Assembly (NCBI RefSeq): GCF_000015285.1
Contig: NC_008709.1
Span: 3,534,001-3,598,000, forward strand
DNA length: 64,000 nucleotides
Direction: 5' to 3'
Source: Psychromonas ingrahamii 37
GTDB taxonomy: Bacteria > Pseudomonadota > Gammaproteobacteria > Enterobacterales > Psychromonadaceae
The position numbers and the translations under genes were made by a program. A model generated the notes under the pieces. That model was not told the DNA's origin, did not search any database, and saw nothing but the letters and a program-made list of their open reading frames with translations. Positions 58,272 through 64,000 of this stretch are shown here, piece by piece (position 1 is the first letter of the stretch; each line of letters opens with the position of its first letter).

Positions 58272-59630
58272 ATGAAAAACAAGATACTCAATAGCGCGAT
58301 TGCTCTGGCAATTCTTACCTCTTCATCCGCTTTTGCAGATGATTTAAAATTCCAACCCGGTGAAGACAACACCTTTAACTGGGCAAGTTATGAGCAATTT
58401 AAAAAAGACGTTAACTTAAAAGGACAAAAACTAACTATTAAAGGACCATGGCTAGGGGCGGATAAAGATCTCGCCGAAAGTGTGATTGCTTATTTTGAAG
58501 CGGCAACGGGTGCTGACGTAGAATATGCAGGATCAGATTCTTTTGAACAACAAATTGTGATTGATGTTCAGGCAGGCAGCGCACCTAATATTGCTATTTT
58601 CCCACAACCCGGCTTAGCCGCTGACCTTGCATCAAAAGGGTTTTTATCACCACTCAGTGCTGATACGGAAAAATGGGTGAAAGAAAATTATGCAGCAGGA
58701 TCATCATGGGTCGATCTGGGTACTTTTACCGATAAAAAAGGCAATAAAAATTTATTTGGTTTCTTTTATAAAGTTGATTTGAAATCACTGGTTTGGTTTA
58801 TCCCTGAAAATTTTGAAGATGCAGGCTATGAAATCCCCAAAACGATGGAAGAATTAAAAGGATTAACCAAGCAGATTGTTGCCGATGGCGGAACGCCTTG
58901 GTGTATTGGTCTGGGAAGCGGCGCTGCAACAGGTTGGCCAGCAACCGATTGGGTTGAAGATTTAATGTTAAGAACGCAGTCACCCGAGGATTATGATCGC
59001 TGGGTAAGCAATGATTTGAAATTTAACGATCCTAAAGTTGTGCAGGCCATTGAAGAGTTTGGTTGGTTTGCCGGTAATGATAAATTTGTTGATGGTGGCG
59101 CCCGTGCTGTCGCCACCTCTGATTTCCGTGAAAGTCCGCTTGGTCTGTTTAGCTCTCCTGCTAAATGTTATATGCACAGACAAGCCTCGTTTATTCCAAG
59201 CTTCTTCCCTGAAGGAACAAAACTGGGTCTCGATGCCGACTTCTTTTACTTCCCAGCTTATGCGTCTAAAGATCTGGGTAAACCGGTCTTAGGTGCAGGT
59301 ACTATGTGGGGCATCACCGATGACTCAAAAGCAGCGCAAGCCTTTATTGCCTTCCTGCAAACACCTATCGCCCATGAAATTTGGATGGCGCAATCAGGTT
59401 TCTTAACACCTTATAAAGGGGTTAATATCAACGCCTATGGTAATGATACACTGAAAAAACAGGGTAAGATTTTACTGGATGCAACCACCTTCCGTTTTGA
59501 CGGCTCAGACTTAATGCCCGGCAAAATTGGTGCAGGTGCATTCTGGACCGGTATGGTTGATTACACGGGTGGTAAATCAGCGCAAGAAGTAGGTAACAAC
59601 ATTCAAGCAACGTGGGATGCGCTTAAATAA
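58272..59630 (+). CDS. aglE: AglE, alpha-glucoside ABC transporter binding protein
   Basis: Periplasmic family-1 solute-binding protein that captures alpha-glucosides for AglFGK. The 452-residue protein has a signal peptide (MKNKILNSAIALAILTSSSAFA) and conserved segments such as VIAYFEAATGADVEYAGSDS and GSGAATGWPATDWVEDLMLR, characteristic of the AglE group rather than MalE. It is the first gene of aglEFGK. A hairpin with T-run follows it, probably lowering expression of the permease genes. Confidence 0.9.
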   Translation: MKNKILNSAIALAILTSSSAFADDLKFQPGEDNTFNWASYEQFKKDVNLKGQKLTIKGPWLGADKDLAESVIAYFEAATGADVEYAGSDSFEQQIVIDVQAGSAPNIAIFPQPGLAADLASKGFLSPLSADTEKWVKENYAAGSSWVDLGTFTDKKGNKNLFGFFYKVDLKSLVWFIPENFEDAGYEIPKTMEELKGLTKQIVADGGTPWCIGLGSGAATGWPATDWVEDLMLRTQSPEDYDRWVSNDLKFNDPKVVQAIEEFGWFAGNDKFVDGGARAVATSDFRESPLGLFSSPAKCYMHRQASFIPSFFPEGTKLGLDADFFYFPAYASKDLGKPVLGAGTMWGITDDSKAAQAFIAFLQTPIAHEIWMAQSGFLTPYKGVNINAYGNDTLKKQGKILLDATTFRFDGSDLMPGKIGAGAFWTGMVDYTGGKSAQEVGNNIQATWDALK

Positions 59631-59641
59631 AAGCTCCCCTC

Positions 59642-59673
59642 ATAAGCCGGTGTATCACCGGCTTATTTTTTTA
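59642..59673 (+). terminator. Intra-operon attenuating terminator between aglE and aglF
   Basis: ATAAGCCGGTG, TAT and CACCGGCTTAT form a perfect 11-bp stem followed by TTTTTT. Such a partial terminator after the binding-protein gene is common in sugar ABC operons and raises its yield over the permeases. Confidence 0.82.
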
Positions 59674-59699
59674 TTATGATCCCTGTGTGAGGTTTTACA

Positions 59700-60710
59700 A
59701 TGGAACAATTATATTACTCCTTACTGGTTATGCTACTGGGTGTTTTAGGTTGTGTTTTTTATTTTTTTGGTAGTAACTGGTTGTTGATCATAATGTTCCC
59801 AATCAACCATGTTTCCAACGAAAAGATGGCAAAAAACATTCGCCGGGCAGCAGCCATCCGGCCTTGGTTATTTTTAGGTCCCGCCTTGTTTTTTCTTGGT
59901 TTATATCTTGTTTATCCGGTCTTTGATTCAGTGTATTTGTCATTACACGGACGCAATGGCGAAGATTTTGTTGGATTAGCTAATTATCAATGGCTATTTA
60001 ACGACAATGAATTTATTGAGAGTTTAATCAATAACGTAATGTGGTTATTGATTGTACCCGCATTATCCACATTTTTTGGTTTGATTATTGCCGCGCTCAC
60101 GGATCGTATTCGTTGGGGAAATATTGCCAAAAGTCTTATTTTCATGCCCATGGCAATCTCTTTTATCGGTGCTTCTATTATCTGGAAATTTGTTTATGAT
60201 TACCGCGCCGAAGGCTCTGATCAAATTGGTCTGCTTAATGCGCTAGTGGTCTATTTTGGTGGCACACCACAAGCCTGGATAACTATCCCATTTTGGAATG
60301 ATATTTTATTAATGGTGATTTTGATTTGGATCCAAACGGGTTTTGCCATGGTGATTTTATCAGCTGCACTGCGTGGTATTCCGGAGGAAACCGTAGAAGC
60401 TGCCGTATTAGACGGGGCCAATGGCATACAGATTTTCTTCAAAATTCTTATCCCGCAAATTTGGGGATCGATTGCCGTGGTATGGACCACTATCACTATT
60501 TTAGTGCTTAAAGTCTTTGATATCGTTTTAGCCATGACCAACGGTCAATGGGACACCCAAGTATTGGCCAACATGATGTTTGACTGGATGTTTAGAGGCG
60601 GCGGTGATTTTGGCCGTGGCGCGGCGATAGCGGTGATTATCATGATTGCGGTTATTCCGGTGATGGTTTGGAATGTTAGACAGGCAAATGCACAAATGGA
60701 AGGACGTTAA
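59700..60710 (+). CDS. aglF: AglF, alpha-glucoside ABC transporter permease
   Basis: One of two inner-membrane permease subunits. The 336-residue protein has about eight hydrophobic segments, two of them before residue 80, and the EAA loop EETVEAAVLDGANGIQIFFK at about residues 230-249, which contacts the ATPase. GAGG lies about 7 bases before the ATG. aglG begins two bases after its stop. Confidence 0.92.
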   Translation: MEQLYYSLLVMLLGVLGCVFYFFGSNWLLIIMFPINHVSNEKMAKNIRRAAAIRPWLFLGPALFFLGLYLVYPVFDSVYLSLHGRNGEDFVGLANYQWLFNDNEFIESLINNVMWLLIVPALSTFFGLIIAALTDRIRWGNIAKSLIFMPMAISFIGASIIWKFVYDYRAEGSDQIGLLNALVVYFGGTPQAWITIPFWNDILLMVILIWIQTGFAMVILSAALRGIPEETVEAAVLDGANGIQIFFKILIPQIWGSIAVVWTTITILVLKVFDIVLAMTNGQWDTQVLANMMFDWMFRGGGDFGRGAAIAVIIMIAVIPVMVWNVRQANAQMEGR

Positions 60711-60712
60711 TC

Positions 60713-61900
60713 ATGCAATCAATACCAAGTAACAAGTCTAATCGGGTCATGATGAGTCTGAAACAAATGAGGCGTTCCCCTTTAATGCTGGTGGTACACC
60801 TGAGTGTGTTATTTCTGGTGCTGTTATGGACATTTCCCACTGCGGGATTATTGATTTCCTCTTTCCGCGATAAAGACCAACTGGCAGTGAGTGGTTGGTG
60901 GGAGGCACTGTCCTCCTCGGAGCAAAATTTAATTGGCAGAACAGATGCACCAGATCAACAAGTTTTAGTTGACGGTCAGTATATTTTAGCGGGAGAAATT
61001 GAGGATTTTAATCCTAAGGATGAAATTTTACGCTTTGGTTGGACATCTCAGGAGCCGGAAGCCTATTTGGCAGGAAGTATTGCTAAAATGCGCAATGGTA
61101 GTACCTTAACCGTTGCAGGTGATGGTCACTATAGCATGGTATCACCGATGCCTTTTACCGGCAGTCGTGGCAACCGAATATTTTACACCGCATTAGCTTC
61201 GCCTAAGTTTACCCTCGACAATTATGATGAAGTATTACACTCAGAGGGCATTGGTCAGTCATTTATTAACTCACTAACAGTCACCATACCGGCCACTATT
61301 ATTCCGATTTTGATCGCAGCCTTTGCCGCCTATGCACTATCTTGGATGCGTTTACCCGGGCGGGGAATATTAATTGCTCTGGTGGTTGGTTTACTGGTTG
61401 TGCCCCTGCAGATGTCTTTGATTCCACTGTTACAACTCTACAATACAATAGGAGGATACTTCGGCGTTAGCGCAAAAAGCTATCTCGGCATTTGGCTTGC
61501 CCATACTGGATTCGGCTTACCCTTGGCTATTTATTTATTAAGAAATTACATTTCAGGTCTCCCTAAAGAAATCATTGAATCAGCGCGTGTTGATGGTGCT
61601 AATGACTTTGATATTTTTGTTAAAATTATACTGCCCCTGTCATTTCCGGCGCTTGCTTCCTTTGCCATTTTCCAATTTCTTTGGGTCTGGAATGATCTCT
61701 TGGTTGCGACGGTATTCCTTGGTAATGGCGAACATGAATTGGTATTAACCGGACGCTTGAGGGAGTTATTGGGATCAAGAGGAGGAAATTGGGAAATCTT
61801 AACAGCATCCGCTTTTGTCTCCATTGCGGTGCCGCTCACCGTATTTTTCACGCTGCAACGCTACCTAGTGCGCGGATTGCTGACAGGCTCAGTCAAATAA
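60713..61900 (+). CDS. aglG: AglG, alpha-glucoside ABC transporter permease with large periplasmic insert
   Basis: The second permease. Of its 395 residues, about 130 lie between the first membrane helix (about 26-48) and the second (about 182-205). This soluble region (for example GRTDAPDQQVLVDGQYILAG) should face the periplasm and makes the protein longer than MalG-type permeases (about 280-300). The EAA loop is KEIIESARVDGANDFDIFVK (about residues 283-302). AGGACGT lies just before its start, inside aglF. Confidence 0.92.
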   Translation: MQSIPSNKSNRVMMSLKQMRRSPLMLVVHLSVLFLVLLWTFPTAGLLISSFRDKDQLAVSGWWEALSSSEQNLIGRTDAPDQQVLVDGQYILAGEIEDFNPKDEILRFGWTSQEPEAYLAGSIAKMRNGSTLTVAGDGHYSMVSPMPFTGSRGNRIFYTALASPKFTLDNYDEVLHSEGIGQSFINSLTVTIPATIIPILIAAFAAYALSWMRLPGRGILIALVVGLLVVPLQMSLIPLLQLYNTIGGYFGVSAKSYLGIWLAHTGFGLPLAIYLLRNYISGLPKEIIESARVDGANDFDIFVKIILPLSFPALASFAIFQFLWVWNDLLVATVFLGNGEHELVLTGRLRELLGSRGGNWEILTASAFVSIAVPLTVFFTLQRYLVRGLLTGSVK

Positions 61901-61920
61901 TAAGAATTTAAGGACACACT

Positions 61921-63021
61921 ATGACTAGTTCGACTGGTTTAACATTAAAAAACATTAAAAAATCCTACGGCAAAACCGAGGTATTACATGGTATTGACTT
62001 GGATATCAAACTGGGTGAGTTTGTCGTCTTTGTTGGCCCCTCCGGCTGTGGTAAATCAACGCTGCTGCGCATGATTGCAGGTCTTGAAGATATTACCAGT
62101 GGCGATTTGTTTATCGAGGGTCATAACGTCAATGATATCCCCTCGGCCATGCGCGGTATTGCCATGGTATTTCAATCCTATGCGTTATACCCGCATATGA
62201 CCGTTTATGACAACATGGCCTTTTCCATGCGCATTGCTAAAGAGGACAAAGCCACGATCGACGAGCGCGTAACGAGTACGGCAGCGATGTTGCAATTAAC
62301 CGATTATTTATATCGTTTACCCAAAGCACTCTCAGGCGGACAACGACAACGGGTCGCGATTGGACGTGCTATTGTACGAAATCCCAAAGTATTTCTCTTT
62401 GATGAGCCTCTCTCCAATCTTGATGCTTCACTGCGGGTACAAACACGCATTGAAATTGCCAATTTAAATGAGAGCCTGAAAGAAACCACCATGATCTATG
62501 TCACCCATGATCAGATTGAAGCGATGACCCTGGCGGATCGTATTGTCGTGCTGTCGGCGGGAAAAATTGAGCAAGTGGGTACACCGCTTGAGTTATATGG
62601 CCAACCGGCTAATCTGTTTGTCGCACAGTTTATTGGCTCCCCTGCCATGAATATTTTTACTGTTACCCTGATTAAATCGGGAGAAATCACCAGCATTCAA
62701 AGTCAAAACGGTCACCAGGTGGATATCCCTATAAAGAGTCACCCTGATATTGAAAATCAAGTACTTACCGTTGGCGTGCGTCCGGAGGATTTCCGTTTGG
62801 CAGATGAGACGAGTTGCATGTTGTCGGGCACTATCTCCTTTGTAGAATCATTAGGCGAAGTGACCCTATTACACCTTGATAGCGCTGAATCGACAACGCC
62901 TGTCATAGTAAAAATTCCGGGTATTATTAATAAACACAAAGGAGAAACCATCTACCTGACAGTGGATGCCGATAAAACACATCTTTTTGATGCCAACGGA
63001 ATCTCGTTACGTTACCTCTAA
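61921..63021 (+). CDS. aglK: AglK, ATPase of the alpha-glucoside ABC transporter
   Basis: A MalK/UgpC-type ATP-binding subunit. The 366-residue protein has Walker A FVGPSGCGKSTLLR (about residues 37-50), the Q-loop MVFQSYALYPHMTV, signature LSGGQRQRVAIGRAI, Walker B VFLFDEPLSNLDA and the switch MIYVTHDQIEA. A C-terminal TOBE-like regulatory domain follows (about 240-366, GVRPEDFRLAD). It is the last gene of aglEFGK, followed by a terminator. Confidence 0.94.
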   Translation: MTSSTGLTLKNIKKSYGKTEVLHGIDLDIKLGEFVVFVGPSGCGKSTLLRMIAGLEDITSGDLFIEGHNVNDIPSAMRGIAMVFQSYALYPHMTVYDNMAFSMRIAKEDKATIDERVTSTAAMLQLTDYLYRLPKALSGGQRQRVAIGRAIVRNPKVFLFDEPLSNLDASLRVQTRIEIANLNESLKETTMIYVTHDQIEAMTLADRIVVLSAGKIEQVGTPLELYGQPANLFVAQFIGSPAMNIFTVTLIKSGEITSIQSQNGHQVDIPIKSHPDIENQVLTVGVRPEDFRLADETSCMLSGTISFVESLGEVTLLHLDSAESTTPVIVKIPGIINKHKGETIYLTVDADKTHLFDANGISLRYL

Positions 63022-63037
63022 TTATTTTTTAATCGAC

Positions 63038-63075
63038 ATAAAACCTCAGTGAACTGCCTGAGGTTTTATCTTCAT
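63038..63075 (+). terminator. Terminator of the aglEFGK operon
   Basis: ATAAAACCTCAG and CTGAGGTTTTAT form a perfect 12-bp stem with an 8-base loop, 17 bases beyond the aglK stop. The T-rich right arm runs into CTTCATC. Confidence 0.75.
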
Positions 63076-63319
63076 CGTTTCTACTCTAGGTAAAAAAGCA
63101 GGCTAAAAGGCTGGATTACCAGATATTATCGCTTTTTTCTAACACTCACCGACCTCTAAGAATCAAATTCTTCACTCATAATTTGATTCTCATCAACGAC
63201 CGCAATATAAATGAGACGGTAATAAAAACGATGTATAGCAGCTATTCCAGATAATTAAGAAGAATAAAGGTCATGTCTGAATGGCACTGGCTGCTTTTTC
63301 TCCACTTAAAAATATTTGC

Positions 63320-63904
63320 TTAACTGCGTCCGTGATTCCATCTGCCCATAAAAATATGTATAAGCCCCATGCAGCCGTGTCCGATAACATAGGCTTGAAC
63401 TAATCCGGTGAAAAGTTCGTGGATATCTTTTATATTATGAGTCCAAGCTCCGTTTAAATTCCATGACAGATACCAAGCCGAGCCTGACAAAAGAACCAAA
63501 GACAAAGCGCCCAAACCAAGCCCTTCTATGATAGCGCCTAAACCACCCGTTTTCACTTCTGGAATTTTAAATTTCCGCAGTTCGAATAGATCACTTTTTA
63601 ATTGTGAAAAATCACTAAATAGATAAGGAAAGAAGTGTTTAACACCCTGTTTTTTTATTTCCACAGCAATAAAAATCAGGGTAATTGGAATAAGAGATAA
63701 CCCAGTAATGATATGTATCCATGTCCCGTAAAAATCGAGGGTATTTTGACTAATTTCCCCCGCCTCATTAAAGCCCATAAAATCACTAACCAGTATCTGG
63801 CTTAACACTAAGATTAATATTGTGATATGGAGAACTAAAACGGTAAAAGACTGCCTTTCGCGCAGATAATCTATTGTGATTTTTATTGGATTCATATACT
63901 TCAC
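63320..63904 (-). CDS. Cytochrome b561-like membrane protein
   Basis: The 194-residue protein has about four membrane helices (near 20-40, 60-82, 125-145 and 160-185) with histidines placed as b-haem ligands: VLHITILIL in the first helix, GTWIHIITGLSL in the second, and DIHELFTGLVQAYVIGHGC plus GLIHIFMGRW in the last. This fits the prokaryotic cytochrome b561 / Ni-Fe hydrogenase b-subunit fold, usually a quinone-linked electron carrier. The start is at 63904 just upstream of the window end, and no partner gene is visible. Confidence 0.75.
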   Translation of the reverse strand: MKYMNPIKITIDYLRERQSFTVLVLHITILILVLSQILVSDFMGFNEAGEISQNTLDFYGTWIHIITGLSLIPITLIFIAVEIKKQGVKHFFPYLFSDFSQLKSDLFELRKFKIPEVKTGGLGAIIEGLGLGALSLVLLSGSAWYLSWNLNGAWTHNIKDIHELFTGLVQAYVIGHGCMGLIHIFMGRWNHGRS

Positions 63905-64000
63905 TTGCCTTGATTAAGAATTATTGATGCACTATATGATTCGATCCCGCTAATGCTACAAACATCTGAGCATGGTTGGCGCTTTTTTTAGCACAGCGTA
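63905..64000. other. Right edge of window, nothing recognised
   Basis: These 96 bases upstream of the cytochrome b561-like gene show no recognisable feature apart from presumably holding its promoter. Confidence 0.4.

Overview
The window reads as the chromosome of a cold-adapted marine gammaproteobacterium. Gene order and protein similarity point to Psychromonas or a close relative; this is inferred from the sequence alone, without a database search. Evidence includes the zapE / rplM-rpsI / petABC / sspAB block, the murA-ibaG-mlaBCDEF block, the kdsC-lptCAB-rpoN-ptsN-rapZ-ptsO block, and acnB with yacL. Spacers are AT-rich and often long. No rRNA, tRNA, CRISPR array or prophage was seen.

Layout. 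1-4.3 kb: start of a peroxiredoxin gene (cut by the window edge), an oleate hydratase, a flavin-reductase-like protein and rpmE. 4.3-6.3 kb: a cysteine-rich protein with an IS1 InsA-like zinc ribbon, followed by two extra tandem copies of its 3' end. 6.7-14.5 kb: a nucleoside uptake and catabolism cluster, nupC-deoC-deoB-deoD-deoA-(YgjV/GNAT-like gene)-cdd-udp. 15-24.3 kb: priA, then minus-strand sspAB, petABC, rplM-rpsI and zapE. 24.5-29.6 kb: a collapsed degQ remnant, pykF, a MITE-like element, degS, murA and ibaG. 29.6-32.7 kb: the mla phospholipid transport genes. 33.3-40.7 kb: kdsC, lptCAB, rpoN, ptsN, rapZ, ptsO and mgtE. 40.9-47 kb: yacL, a regulator with reversed domain order, acnB and htpX. 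47.5-55 kb: an accessory stretch with a haloacid dehalogenase, yghU, a TetR regulator, gene remnants, a GFA-family protein, hmp and two small stress-type genes. 55.2-63 kb: an alpha-glucoside island, aglR-aglA divergent from aglEFGK. The window ends with a cytochrome b561-like gene.

How genes work together. The deo cluster imports nucleosides, cleaves them and channels deoxyribose-phosphate to central metabolism. The agl island imports alpha-glucosides and hydrolyses them in the cytoplasm under a LacI-type repressor; an operator-like palindrome and a CRP-like site lie in the divergent promoter region. The mla and lpt blocks both maintain the outer membrane.

The most unusual property is structural. 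At six loci (rpmE, the zinc-ribbon gene, mlaE, ptsN, the rapZ/ptsO junction, and the mgtE/yacL convergence) the terminal part of a gene is tandemly duplicated into the adjacent spacer, with units of about 77-260 bp. A noncoding array of six 81-87 bp units lies at 51.4-51.9 kb. The window also holds a family of MITE-like repeats, a 14-bp palindrome found at three sites around yghU and a TetR gene, a shared 42-bp element upstream of three separate genes around hmp, and several remnants of decayed genes.
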